Positions 34,421 through 44,411 of a stretch of DNA of 64,000 nt are shown one piece after another. Source of the DNA: Fodinibius sp034521915. Lineage in GTDB: Bacteria > Bacteroidota > Rhodothermia > Balneolales > Balneolaceae. The stretch covers positions 62,001-126,000 of the forward strand of contig NZ_JAXHLU010000011.1 in assembly GCF_034521915.1 (NCBI RefSeq), given 5' to 3'. The translations under genes were made by a program, and so were the position numbers. How positions within the stretch are numbered: the stretch's first letter is position 1; each line of letters opens with the position of its first letter. The notes beneath the pieces are model-generated. The model ran no database searches. It was not told the DNA's origin and worked only from the letters and a program-made list of their open reading frames with translations.

Positions 34421-35356
34421 TTAATGCTCGCCAAGCAGTTGCTGTGCCTGCTTTTTATCACTTTTTAGCTGCTCAATTAATTCTTCTTTGCCGCTAAATT
34501 TTTTCTCATCTCTTATGCGATTAAAAAATCGCACTTGCACTTCTTTGCCATAAATATCGTCATCAAAATCAAACAGATGCACTTCCAACGTCTGCTTTTC
34601 TCCATCAAATGTCGGACGTGTACCAATATTCATCATACCATCAAACCAGTTACCACTAATACGAATCCTTACAGCATACACTCCATCTTTGGGAATAATC
34701 TTATTTACATGATCCGGCTTTATGTTCGCGGTAGGAAAACCAATTTCTTTCCCCCTTTTGTCACCATGCACTACTGTTCCGTTAAGACGATACGGCCGTT
34801 GTAAAAATTTCGTGGCCTGTTCAATATTTCCATCTTCACTGATTGCTTTTCTGATAGCTGTACTGCTTACTGTTTTTTCTCCTACTTCACGTTTGGATAC
34901 TACATATGAATCAAAATTAAGCTCGGCACCAAGTTTTTCAATGGTTTCGATGGTCCCCTCCCTGTTGCGCCCAAAATGATGATCATAACCGATAACAAAT
35001 TCACTAACACCAATTTTTTGGTGGATGATATCGCGAATAAACTCCTCAGAACTCAATAAGGAAAAGTCGCGATCGAACGGAATAACAATCATTCGATCGA
35101 TGCCTAACTCTTCCAGTATTTCGCAACGTTCCTCTAAAGTGGTCAATAGTTTGATACCATCGTCACCGGGATTTATAATATTTCTTGGATGGGGATCAAA
35201 GGTAACTAAAACGCTTCGGGCTTTCTTCTCCTCAGCCTTGGCTACAACAGTATCTATAATAGCCCGGTGGCCGGCATGAACTCCGTCAAATGTTCCTACT
35301 GTTAAAACAGTATTGTCTTCCCGCTTAACGTTATCTAAAAAAACAAGTTCAGACAT
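34421..35356 (-). CDS. ribF: bifunctional riboflavin kinase / FAD synthetase
   Basis: RibF phosphorylates riboflavin to FMN and adenylates FMN to FAD. The N-terminal nucleotidyltransferase has GTFDGVHAGHRAII, FDPHPRNI and VIGYDHHFGRNREG, with VSSTAIRKAI closing the domain. The C-terminal flavokinase (from about 185) shows GTVVHGDKRGKEIGFPTANI and the GVYAVRIRISGNWFDGMMNIGTRPTF region. Length 311 is normal. It is the last gene of the rimP-nusA-infB-rbfA-truB-ribF run, an order found across many bacteria. Confidence 0.95.
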   Translation of the reverse strand: MSELVFLDNVKREDNTVLTVGTFDGVHAGHRAIIDTVVAKAEEKKARSVLVTFDPHPRNIINPGDDGIKLLTTLEERCEILEELGIDRMIVIPFDRDFSLLSSEEFIRDIIHQKIGVSEFVIGYDHHFGRNREGTIETIEKLGAELNFDSYVVSKREVGEKTVSSTAIRKAISEDGNIEQATKFLQRPYRLNGTVVHGDKRGKEIGFPTANIKPDHVNKIIPKDGVYAVRIRISGNWFDGMMNIGTRPTFDGEKQTLEVHLFDFDDDIYGKEVQVRFFNRIRDEKKFSGKEELIEQLKSDKKQAQQLLGEH

Positions 35357-35382
35357 TGGTATTTAAAATTTGATGTCCTGAA

Positions 35383-36144
35383 TTAATGCAGATCAATATT
35401 TGATGCATAGTTTTTAATCGAAAAAATCTCTTCCATCTTTTCAACCGTTAATGCGTATTCATTCTTATATCTTCCGATAGCTGTTCGCTGCAAGGCGGTT
35501 AAGTGTCCAGCTGTATCCAATGAGGTTGCCAAGTCATCAGCAAGAGTTCGAATATAAGTCCCTTTGCTACACTTTATATATAACTCAAGCCGCGGCAAAT
35601 TACATTCCAATATTCTTGTCTCTTCGATTATTACCTGCCTCGGCTTCCGCTTGACCTCTTTTCCTTTTCGCGCCAGTTTGTAAAGCGGGTCACCTTCATG
35701 TTTGAGTGCTGAATACATGGGCGGAATTTGGACTATCAAACCTGAGAATTCCTCACTCAAAACTTGCTCAATTTCATTTCTTGTGATGTGATCAAAAGGA
35801 GCTCGTTTTTTCGGTGTTGTTTCTGCATCAAGGCTGGGCGTTGATGAGCCGAAAGTAAGCTCAGCGATATACTCTTTATCTGCTTCCTGAAAAGCTGAAA
35901 CGGTCCGTGTTCCTTTCCCACAACACAAAATAAGCAGACCTGTAGCCATCGGATCTAGCGTACCGGTATGCCCGATTTTTCGAATATTTGTGCATTTACG
36001 TAAAAATTTGACAACCTGGAAACTGCTCCATCTTTTAGGCTTATTAATAAGAAAGGCGGCCCCTTGGTTATAATCAAAATCGGGGTCAGGCAAATTTTGA
36101 TTGGAAAATATTGGCAGTTCTTCGAGCGGTATCGCTTTTGCCAT
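35383..36144 (-). CDS. truB: tRNA pseudouridine(55) synthase
   Basis: TruB makes pseudouridine 55 in the T-loop of tRNAs. Motifs are AAFLINKPKRWSSFQVV, the catalytic motif GHTGTLDPMATGLL (catalytic Asp in TLDP), ADKEYIAELTFG, IPPMYSALKHEGDPLYKLA and CSKGTYIRTLADDL. The ATG at 36144 (253 residues) is preferred over the in-frame TTG two codons earlier; it leaves 8 nt after the rbfA stop. The C-terminus lacks a separate PUA domain, as in the short TruB class. Confidence 0.95.
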   Translation of the reverse strand: MAKAIPLEELPIFSNQNLPDPDFDYNQGAAFLINKPKRWSSFQVVKFLRKCTNIRKIGHTGTLDPMATGLLILCCGKGTRTVSAFQEADKEYIAELTFGSSTPSLDAETTPKKRAPFDHITRNEIEQVLSEEFSGLIVQIPPMYSALKHEGDPLYKLARKGKEVKRKPRQVIIEETRILECNLPRLELYIKCSKGTYIRTLADDLATSLDTAGHLTALQRTAIGRYKNEYALTVEKMEEIFSIKNYASNIDLH

Positions 36145-36152
36145 GAGCAAAC

Positions 36153-36533
36153 CTACTCTTCATCGTCTTCGTTAGTTTGGCGCTGCTTTCGCTCTTTTCG
36201 AATTTTCTGGAACAGCTTTTCCATCTTCTCGACATGTTCAGCTGTTTTATCATTGATGAAATGCAATTCAGGAATTCGACGTACCTGGTGACGAATTTTT
36301 GATGCCAGCTCTTTGCGGATAGCCGCATTCTGTTCTTCCAGATAAGCAAAAATAGCATCCTCATCTTTACCGGGAGCATACACACTCAGCAATACCTTGG
36401 CAATAAGGAGATCAGGAGTAACATCCACTTTTGTGACCGTAATAAAGGAACCGCTTTGTTGGTAACTCTTCTGTATAATTTTACCAAGATCACGCTTTAT
36501 TATTGCTCCCAGGCGTTCTGTACGAATACTCAT
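36153..36533 (-). CDS. rbfA: 30S ribosome-binding factor RbfA
   Basis: RbfA binds the 5' end of 16S rRNA during late 30S maturation and cold adaptation. The 126-residue protein has RTERLGAIIKRDLGKIIQKS at the start and the KH-like core with VTKVDVTPDLLIAKVLLSVY, LASKIRHQVRRIPELHFIND. The end is charged (KERKQRQTNEDDEE). It lies between infB and truB. Confidence 0.94.
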   Translation of the reverse strand: MSIRTERLGAIIKRDLGKIIQKSYQQSGSFITVTKVDVTPDLLIAKVLLSVYAPGKDEDAIFAYLEEQNAAIRKELASKIRHQVRRIPELHFINDKTAEHVEKMEKLFQKIRKERKQRQTNEDDEE

Positions 36534-36557
36534 AATCCAAAAATTAAGATTAATGCC

Positions 36558-39455
36558 TTAGCTATCGTCGCTTTTTACATCTTCGAGACTTCGGCGTTCC
36601 TCAACAACCTCATAATTCTCGATAACGTCACCAACTTTGATATCATTATAATTCACAATACTGATACCGCATTCGTATCCGCTTTTCACTTCTTTAACAT
36701 CATCTTTAAAGCGTTTCAGAGCATCGATTTCCCCGTCATAGATCACAACTCCGTCGCGTACTACACGGACCGGATTATTGCGATTTATTTTACCGTCAGT
36801 CACATAACATCCAGCAATAGTTCCTACTTTGGAAACTTTGAAGATCTCTCTTACCTCTGCATTACCATAAAGTCGTTCGCTAATTTCGGGTGAGAGCATA
36901 CCTTCCATTGCATCCTTAACTTCATCAACAGCATCATAAATAACGCTAAAGAGTCGAATATCAATCTCTTCCTCTTCAGCTAATTTACGCGCATTGGAAG
37001 TCGGACGCACTTGGAAACCAATAATAATTGCTTCCGAAGCAGATGCAAGCAGTACATCAGATTCGGTAATTGCTCCGGCACCGGTATGAATAATGTTCAC
37101 AGAAACCTCCTCGTTACTTAGTTTCTGCAGTGCGCCGGAAAGTGCTTCAATCGAGCCATCAACATCGGCCTTGATAATAAGATTGAGATCTTCAATCTCA
37201 CCCAGTGCAAGGCGACGTGAAAGGTCATCAAGACTCATATGCTTGGACTGACGCAGGTCTTGCTCGCGCTTAATCTGCTGTCGCTGATTAGCAATCTCTT
37301 TCGCCTTTTTCTCATTATCGAGGGCCACAAGCTTATCACCAGCCTGTGGAATATCATCAAATCCTGTTAACTGCAGTGGTGTAGAAGGACCTGCAGATTC
37401 AATTCGTTCTCCGAGTTCGTTTTCCATCGCACGCACTCTACCAAAGCAAGGCCCCGCTACAAATGGATCACCAATTTCGAGCGTACCATTCTGTACAAGG
37501 ATATTTGAAACAATACCCTTTCCTTTATCAACCCTAGCCTCAAGAACAACGCCATCAGCATTTCGATTGGGATTAGCTTTCAACTCCATCAATTCGGCCT
37601 CAATAAGAACCTTCTCAAGCAGTTCGGGAATTCCATTACCCGTCTCTGCAGAAACTTCTGCAACCTGGTTCGTCCCGCCATACTCTTCGACAATTACATC
37701 GTGCTCGGCAAGCTGCTGCTTAATTTTATCGGGATTTGCATCAGGCAAGTCCATCTTGTTGATGGCTACAATAATTGGAACTCCGGCAGCCTTCGCGTGA
37801 TTAATCGCCTCAATCGTCTGCGGCATCACCGCATCATCGGCTGCAACTACAAGAATTACAATATCCGTAGCCTGCGCACCACGCGAACGCATTGCGGTAA
37901 AGGCTTCGTGACCCGGGGTATCAAGGAACGTAATCGGTCGCCCATCATCAGTTGTTACCTCATAAGCACCAACGTGCTGGGTAATACCACCGGCCTCACC
38001 TTCAGCAACCTGTGATTTACGAATATAATCAAGCAGAGAAGTTTTACCGTGATCAACATGTCCCATTACCGTAATAATAGGAGCACGCGGTTCAAGATCT
38101 TCGGGATCATCCTCTTCTAATTCAATTTCTTCAATAGCATCATCAGCATCAACAAACTCAACTTCATAGCCATATTCTTCAGCAACAAGCTCAATAGTGC
38201 TGGCGTCTAATCGCTGGTTGATAGACACCATCATACCGAGGTCCATACAGGTCGTAATCACATCATTGGCTTTTACATCCATTAGTTCAGCCAAATCACT
38301 GACTGTAATAAATTCAGTAGCTTCAATGATCTGATCTTCAAGTTCTTCGAGCTCTTGCTGCAGCTGCTCTTCTTCCTCGCGTTCTTCTTTTCGTTGGCGG
38401 CGTCGCTTCTGACGCTTACTACCAACTGTTTCAGACGACTGCATTTTCTGCAGCGTCTCTTTCATTTTTTGTTCTACATCTTCTTCATCAACACGGCTTC
38501 CACGCTTACGTCGCTTCTTCTTATCTCCCTTCTTTTTACTCTTCTTCTTATCGCGCTTGGCTGATTTACTATTTGATCCTTGCTCCTCTTCTTCCTGACG
38601 ATCTTTTTTACGCTTACGCTTCTTACGCCGCTTAGGCTTACTTTCATCAATTTTAACCTTTCCAACGACTTTTGTTCCCTTTAATCGACCGGCATGTCCC
38701 CGAATTACACCATGCTCTTTTTCTTCATCCTCTTCATCCTCTTCATCCTCATCATCTTCTTCATCCTCATCTTCTATCTCTTCTACTTCTTCATCCTCTT
38801 CGGAGTCTTCTTCTTCCTCGTCAGTATCTTCATCTTCGGGCTCCTCTACAGAAGTATCCTCTTCTTCATCCGTTTCTTCAGTAACTTCCTTTTCTTCTTC
38901 AGCATCTTCCTTTTCTTTGGCTTCTACCGTTTCCTGAGGTTCTTCAACTTCTTCATCAACTTGATCTTCCTCCTCGGAATCCTCTTCAGCCTCAACCTTC
39001 ACATCTTCTTCCTCAGTCTCATCTACTTCTTCAACCGGCTCTTCTTCCGATGCTTCAACTTTTTCAGGTTCTTCTTCAACCTCTTCTTCAGGTTCAGGCT
39101 GTTCCTCATCTTTTGGCTTGATCCCCTCTATTTCTTCTTCCTCCTGAGGTTCAATTGGTAAGTCCTCATCTTCAAGAGGTTCCAGATAATCTTCAACAGA
39201 AACACTTTGATTACGGCTGGCACGAATTTGATTTCGGCGATTCTCATACTCCTCCTTCGCTTTCTCGTGCTCTTTACTTTTTTCTTTATCAACACCATAA
39301 ACTTCTTCCAGCGCCTCGTACATTTCGGGCGTAATCTTGGAATTTGGTTTATTGTCAATATCAAAGCCCTCATCCGATAACGAATCTACTATAGAGGTGG
39401 TAGAGACATTAAATTCAGATGCTACTTTGAATAATCTTCTTGTCTTCTTGGACAT
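36558..39455 (-). CDS. infB: translation initiation factor IF-2 with an unusually acidic N-terminal region
   Basis: IF-2 is the GTPase bringing fMet-tRNA to the 30S subunit. After a short IF2-N-type helix bundle (KTRRLFKVASEFNVSTTSIV), residues ~85-250 are dominated by Glu and Asp, and residues ~270-340 by Lys/Arg (KRRKKRKRKKDRQ). A second IF2-N module, the G domain with GHVDHGKTSLLDYI (G1), DTPGHEAF (G3) and NKMD (G4), and the beta-barrel and C-terminal domains follow in normal order. Length is 965. It is the third gene of the rimP operon. Confidence 0.97.
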   Translation of the reverse strand: MSKKTRRLFKVASEFNVSTTSIVDSLSDEGFDIDNKPNSKITPEMYEALEEVYGVDKEKSKEHEKAKEEYENRRNQIRASRNQSVSVEDYLEPLEDEDLPIEPQEEEEIEGIKPKDEEQPEPEEEVEEEPEKVEASEEEPVEEVDETEEEDVKVEAEEDSEEEDQVDEEVEEPQETVEAKEKEDAEEEKEVTEETDEEEDTSVEEPEDEDTDEEEEDSEEDEEVEEIEDEDEEDDEDEEDEEDEEKEHGVIRGHAGRLKGTKVVGKVKIDESKPKRRKKRKRKKDRQEEEEQGSNSKSAKRDKKKSKKKGDKKKRRKRGSRVDEEDVEQKMKETLQKMQSSETVGSKRQKRRRQRKEEREEEEQLQQELEELEDQIIEATEFITVSDLAELMDVKANDVITTCMDLGMMVSINQRLDASTIELVAEEYGYEVEFVDADDAIEEIELEEDDPEDLEPRAPIITVMGHVDHGKTSLLDYIRKSQVAEGEAGGITQHVGAYEVTTDDGRPITFLDTPGHEAFTAMRSRGAQATDIVILVVAADDAVMPQTIEAINHAKAAGVPIIVAINKMDLPDANPDKIKQQLAEHDVIVEEYGGTNQVAEVSAETGNGIPELLEKVLIEAELMELKANPNRNADGVVLEARVDKGKGIVSNILVQNGTLEIGDPFVAGPCFGRVRAMENELGERIESAGPSTPLQLTGFDDIPQAGDKLVALDNEKKAKEIANQRQQIKREQDLRQSKHMSLDDLSRRLALGEIEDLNLIIKADVDGSIEALSGALQKLSNEEVSVNIIHTGAGAITESDVLLASASEAIIIGFQVRPTSNARKLAEEEEIDIRLFSVIYDAVDEVKDAMEGMLSPEISERLYGNAEVREIFKVSKVGTIAGCYVTDGKINRNNPVRVVRDGVVIYDGEIDALKRFKDDVKEVKSGYECGISIVNYNDIKVGDVIENYEVVEERRSLEDVKSDDS

Positions 39456-39555
39456 ATATATTTGTTTCTGAAAAAGTACGTTCGTTATTATCTGTTACAC
39501 TAATTGGGAACCTTTAGTATAAGGTAAAACAGGATTCTTGGAAATGTAAGTTCAA

Positions 39556-40809
39556 TTATTCTTCATCATCAAATTCATATGCGATAATATCGATGATGCG
39601 CTCGGCTTGATCTTCAGTAATTTTACCTTCTGTCCGCCGAACGATTTCTTCTTCATCCAGTTCTAATACTTGTCTTGCCGTATCGCAGCCAATTTCGTGG
39701 AGCGTTTCAATCACTTCTGGACCAAAATCGATTTCAAATTCACCAAGATCGATATCGTCCTCCTCTTCCACTTCGCGATAAACATCAATTTCGCAATTGG
39801 TGAGTTTTGAAGCCAGGCGTATATTTACACCTCCTTTACCGATAGCTTTTGAAACCTCATCAGCCGGTACTAACACCTTCGCATGTTTGCCGTCATCACT
39901 TAATTCGACGCTTAACACTTTTGCAGGCTGTAGTGCTCGCTTAATAAACTCATGCTTGTCATCAGTGTAATTGATGACATCAATATTTTCGTTTTGAAGC
40001 TCACGCACAATAGCATGAATACGAACTCCTTTCATTCCTACACATGCCCCAACAGGATCCACGCGCTCATCGTGTGAAATTACGGCTACTTTTGACCGGT
40101 CGCCAGGTTCGCGGGCGATACGTTCAAGATCAATAATTCCATCAAAAACCTCGGGAATTTCATTTTCAAACAAACGCTCCAAAAATAGCGGCGAAGTGCG
40201 CGAAATAATTACCGATGGATTCCCATGGTGGCGCTTGACTTCTTTTACAACTGCGCGGATGGTGTCACCCTTGTGATAACGATCTTTGTAGATCTGTTCA
40301 TCTTTGGGAAGAGTAAGTTCTACGCCATTATGATTCACTAGCATTTCATGATTACGAATCTGGTAAACATCTCCCAGAACAATTTCACCAACACGGTCAG
40401 AATATTCTTCAAATACATTATCCTTTTCAATTTCGCGGATGCGCTGTGCCAATTGCTGTCGCGCCATCATTACGGCGCGCCGTCCGAAATCGCGTATGTC
40501 AAGTTCTTGTGCAAACTCATCATAGAGTTCAAGATCAGGATCGTGCTCCTGGGCCTCTTCCAGTGTAATCTCCTGCACTTCATCCGTAAGCTCCTCTTCC
40601 GGCACAACTTCACGAATATGGAGAATCTGGACTTCACCGCGATCAGCATTCAAAATAACTTCAAAAGCTTCATCAGAACCATATTTCTTGCGAATCATGG
40701 TTCGAAAAACATCTTCGAGGATAGAAAGAAGAAGATCCTTATCAATATCTTTGTCTTTGGCAATCTCGGCGAAAGATTGAATAATTTGTTTTGAAATATC
40801 GTTTGACAT
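39556..40809 (-). CDS. nusA: transcription termination/antitermination factor NusA
   Basis: NusA binds RNA polymerase and nascent RNA and promotes pausing, termination and antitermination. The 417-residue chain has the N-terminal polymerase-binding domain (DVFRTMIRKKYGSDEAFEVIL), an S1 domain (GDVYQIRNHEMLVNHNGVELTL), two KH domains (PVGACVGMKGVRIHAIVREL, ADEVSKAIGKGGVNIRLASK) and a short acidic C-terminal helix-hairpin region (DTARQVLELDEEEIVRRTEG). It is encoded between rimP and infB. NusA autoregulates this operon in Escherichia coli. Confidence 0.97.
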   Translation of the reverse strand: MSNDISKQIIQSFAEIAKDKDIDKDLLLSILEDVFRTMIRKKYGSDEAFEVILNADRGEVQILHIREVVPEEELTDEVQEITLEEAQEHDPDLELYDEFAQELDIRDFGRRAVMMARQQLAQRIREIEKDNVFEEYSDRVGEIVLGDVYQIRNHEMLVNHNGVELTLPKDEQIYKDRYHKGDTIRAVVKEVKRHHGNPSVIISRTSPLFLERLFENEIPEVFDGIIDLERIAREPGDRSKVAVISHDERVDPVGACVGMKGVRIHAIVRELQNENIDVINYTDDKHEFIKRALQPAKVLSVELSDDGKHAKVLVPADEVSKAIGKGGVNIRLASKLTNCEIDVYREVEEEDDIDLGEFEIDFGPEVIETLHEIGCDTARQVLELDEEEIVRRTEGKITEDQAERIIDIIAYEFDDEE

Positions 40810-40833
40810 CAGTTAGCTCCTGTCTGCTTAAAA

Positions 40834-41295
40834 TTATTTAAATGAAGGAATTATTTTTGTCTCTACCAGGTCGTCAAATAAAATTTTCTTTGTTGACTCA
40901 TCATCCATTCCAACAACAACATGATCATCGTCAACTCCTTTCAATGTACCTTCAACCTTAGTGTACTCACCGTCGTTTTTAAACTTAAACTTTGCTTTAC
41001 GTCCCACATTTTTAGGATATTGACGGCGATCTACCAGCGGACGACTTAATCCCGGTGATGAAACATTGATGCGATATGTGCCAGAAAACACATCGTGCGC
41101 ATCCATCAAAAAACTAAGTTCATTACTTACTTCTGCACATTCATCCATATTTACACCGCGATCTTCGGCATCTATCGACACCCAAATTTCGGGTGTATTC
41201 CCGCCTTTGATCTCAACATCAACCAGAAAGAAATCAGTGGTTGATAACACTGATTCTGCAAGTTCTGAAATCTTATTTGTAACTTCGTTTTGCAC
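40834..41295 (-). CDS. rimP: ribosome maturation factor RimP
   Basis: RimP assists early 30S assembly. The protein has ISELAESVLSTTDFFLVDVE, then GGNTPEIWVSIDAEDRGVNM, ECAEVSNELSFLMD, TYRINVSSPGLSRPLVDRRQ with the conserved SSPGL motif, and the C-terminal barrel with VEGTLKGVDDDHVVV. The GTG at 41295 (154 residues) is preferred. An in-frame TTG at 41319 would lie inside the T-run of a terminator hairpin and would add eight residues not expected in RimP. It is the first gene of the operon. Confidence 0.9.
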   Translation of the reverse strand: MQNEVTNKISELAESVLSTTDFFLVDVEIKGGNTPEIWVSIDAEDRGVNMDECAEVSNELSFLMDAHDVFSGTYRINVSSPGLSRPLVDRRQYPKNVGRKAKFKFKNDGEYTKVEGTLKGVDDDHVVVGMDDESTKKILFDDLVETKIIPSFK

Positions 41296-41317
41296 GATTT
41301 TTCTTATTTTTAGGTAC

Positions 41318-41351
41318 AAAAAAAAGTGAGGACCTTTCGGCGCTCACTTTT
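41318..41351 (-). terminator. intrinsic terminator/attenuator at the start of the rimP-nusA-infB transcript
   Basis: On the minus strand AAAAGTGAG (41351-41343) pairs with CTCACTTTT (41330-41322) around CGCCGAAAGGTC, which can pair further around a GAAA tetraloop. A run of eight T follows. No minus-strand gene lies upstream, so it is inside the rimP leader. It ends 22 nt before the chosen start codon. Confidence 0.8.
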
Positions 41352-41358
41352 AAGCAAT

Positions 41359-41389
41359 CAAAGATACCGTTAATACGTCTAAAAAACAA
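41359..41389 (-). promoter_or_regulatory. candidate promoter of the rimP operon (TTG-N20-TATCTTTG)
   Basis: On the minus strand TTG (41389-41387), 20 bases and TATCTTTG (41366-41359) match the same pattern and spacing seen at rpsO. A start about 5-8 nt downstream would put the first nucleotides at the foot of the terminator hairpin. Confidence 0.65.
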
Positions 41390-41530
41390 CTGTTGCAGTT
41401 ATATAATACGACCTTCCTTTATGAGGAATATGAATCCGCTATTTTAAATTTTTTTATAAAACTTCTGCACTAGCTTTTCTATAATTATAACGACCAAATA
41501 GTACTTATATAACAAATATTCTTATCCACC

Positions 41531-44411
41531 ATGTTAAAATACGCTTTGACAATTCTCGGGGTCTTTTGGGGATTTAGCACATTACAGGCTCAACAAATAG
41601 ATGTTCCCGCAACTACTTCAGAAGAACGGGCACAATCTATCGAACACCGGCAGGATATGCGCCAGCAATCGATATTTCAGGAGTATCCTGTTCGTAATGT
41701 TGGACCGGTTGTAATGAGCGGACGCATCACGGATCTGGCAGTCCAAGAGGATAATCCAAGGAAATTCTATGTAGCTTATGCTTCAGGCGGCATTTTTAAG
41801 ACCACGAACAGTGGCAACTCCATGGAGCCTATATTCGATCACCAGGGAACACTGACCATTGGAGATATTGCAATATCAGAAGCAGACAAAAATGTTCTAT
41901 GGGTAGGTACTGGCGAAAATAACAGCAGCCGATCGAGCTACGCAGGTACCGGCGTCTACAAAAGTGATGACGGGGGAGAAACATGGTCATTTGCCGGATT
42001 GCGCGGATCGCAACATATAGGTCGAATTATCACACATCCCGAAAACCCCGATATTGCATGGGTTGCCAGTATGGGCCCCCTCTACTCGATGAATGAGTTT
42101 CGAGGTGTATATAAAACAACGGATGGCGGCCAAACATGGGACAAAACGCTAAGCCCTGCCGACAGTACCGGTGTTATTGACCTGGTGCGCCACCCCGAAA
42201 ATCCCAATAAACTATGGGCCACAACTTGGGAGCGCTACCGGCAGGCGTGGAACTTTAAAGAATCCGGTGAAGGATCAGCCATTTATGTATCCAATGATGG
42301 AGGAGAAACATGGGAGAAATCCATGGAAGGCTTTCCCGATAAGAAGTTTACGGGACGTATTGGTATTGATGTAAGCAAAAGCAATCCCGATATCATGTAT
42401 GCCTTCCTGGACAATCAGAAAGAAAGCAAGACCAAAAAAGAGTTGGATGAGGACAAACTTACACAGGCAGACTTTGTCGACATGAGTCGAGACAAATTTC
42501 TGGCACTTGAGAACGAAAAACTGAATAACTTTTTGCGCAGTAATGATTTTCAAAAGAAATACACTGCTGAAAAAATTAAAGCCGATGTTCGCGAAGGAAA
42601 GTACAATCCAAAAGCTCTGGCCGACTATCTCGGCGATGCCAACGAGGCACTGTTTAAAACCAGCATTACCGGGGCCGAGGTTTACCGTTCGGAAAACGGC
42701 GGAAAAAGCTGGGAAAAGGTTAACAGTTACGACTTGGAAAACCTGATATACACCTATGGCTATTATTTCGGCGAAGTGCGCGTCTCTCCCAGCGATCCCA
42801 ACACCCTCTATATAATGGGCGTACCGATGCTTAAGTCTACCGATGGCGGTAAAACTTGGAAAGCCATTGCCGAAAATCAGGATGTCCACGTTGACCACCA
42901 TGCCATGTGGATCGACCCCACCGATTCTGATCACCTGTTACTTGGAAATGACGGTGGCCTGTACGAAAGCCATGACGGGGGGAGCAATTTTATCCATCAT
43001 AACGTAGCCCCCGTTGGGCAGTTTTATACCGTAGCAGTGGATATGGAAAAGCCGTACAATATATATGGAGGTCTTCAGGATAACGGCGTCTTTACCGGCT
43101 CCTCCAAAGGATCGCCCAATGACGGAGAGCACTGGGAGCGAATCTTTGGCGGTGACGGCATGCATGTAGCAGTCCATCCCGAAAACAGCGATATCATCTA
43201 TACTGGTTTCCAGTTTGGCAATTATTTTCGCATCGACCAATCAAAAAGCGATTACAGCAAGATTACCCCAAAACATGATATCGGTGAAGCTCCCTACCGC
43301 TTCAACTGGAATACACCGGTGGAAATGAGTAATCACAATCCGGAGATTCTCTACTTCGGATCCCAGAAGATTAATCGCACCATGGACGGCGGCGAAACCT
43401 GGACCACAATCAGCCCCGACCTAACCAAAGACCTGCCCAACGGCAATGTGCCTTACTCTACGCTCACAACAATCTCAGAATCCCCCAAAGACTTCAGCGT
43501 GATTTGGGCCGGTACCGACGACGGCAACATCCAGGTAACCCGGGACGGCGGCAAAACCTGGAATTTGGTTTCCGAAAATCTGCCGGAGCGCCGCTGGGTC
43601 AGTGAAGTGCAGGCCTCACCACACGATCCGGCCACGGCCTACGCTTCGCTGAATGGGTATCGGTATGATGAATTCAAGACCTACGTCTACAAAACCACCA
43701 ATTATGGGGAGACCTGGACCTCAGTTAAAGGCAACCTTCCTGAAGATGTGGCCAATGTTATCGCTCAGGATCCGGCAAATCCCGATATCCTGTACGCCGG
43801 ATTTGATCATGGAACGTATGCCAGCTTTGATGACGGTAATGAATGGTTCCTAATCAACGGAATACCAAACGTTGCTTCCTATGATATGGTGGTACATCCC
43901 CGTGACCATGAGTTGGTCGTTGGCACCCACGGACGCAGCGTTTACGTCATGGATATTAAGCCATTGCATGATGTGGCTAAAAACAGGGATCAAACAATAT
44001 TAGCCCTGGCAACCGACGACGTCCGTAATTCTGATGAACTGGGGACAACGTCCGGCACCCTACCGTGAGATTAATGAACCCAGCGTGGAATGGATGTACT
44101 GGATCGGTGATGAGAACATTGACGATCAGGAACTCACTATTACGGTAAAAGATAAAGATGGCAAAGTCGTTAAAGAACTAACAGATAAAGCTACTTATGG
44201 CTTTAATACTTTTAACTGGAATCTGCTTGTCGAGGAGAATCAAGAGGAAAAAATACGCACCTACTTGAGTCCCGGCAGTTACTCAATAACTTATAAAATC
44301 AATGGATCAACTGATGAAACTACCTTCAACGTTACTTCTCGTGATAATAATGGCGATTCTGAGCAGCGCGTGTTCTCAAGCCCAGAAGGAATCGAATACG
44401 AAGAATACTGA
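41531..44411 (+). pseudogene. secreted BNR/VPS10-type beta-propeller protein, frameshifted
   Basis: The coding sequence starts with a signal peptide (LTILGVFWGFSTLQA) and carries many sialidase/BNR-type repeats, e.g. YKSDDGGETWSF, YKTTDGGQTWDK and VTRDGGKTWNLV. Such proteins are often labelled glycosyl hydrolase or sortilin-like, without proven activity. The frame from 41531 closes at TGA 44066 with a nonsense tail (GTTSGTLP). The +1 frame, from about 44034, continues NWGQRPAPYREINEPSVEWM, followed by a FlgD-like/secretion-type beta domain, to 44411. A one-base gain or two-base loss near 44030-44040 restores a chain of about 960 residues. Its last ~98 bases overlap the DUF192 gene. It may be a true frameshift or a sequence error. 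Confidence 0.8.

Noticed and set aside
38694..39161. A 155-residue plus-strand reading frame, extremely rich in Phe, Ile and Leu, looking like a membrane protein
   Set aside because: It is the antisense shadow of the acidic infB segment: GAA/GAG codons read backwards give Phe and Leu codons. No start context or family match.
41296..41319. TTG start extending rimP by eight residues
   Set aside because: It would sit in the T-run of an intrinsic terminator; the GTG at 41295 gives a normal RimP length.
42275..42934. A 219-residue minus-strand reading frame inside the BNR gene
   Set aside because: Antisense shadow of clearly coding BNR repeats; amino-acid use is unlike a real protein.
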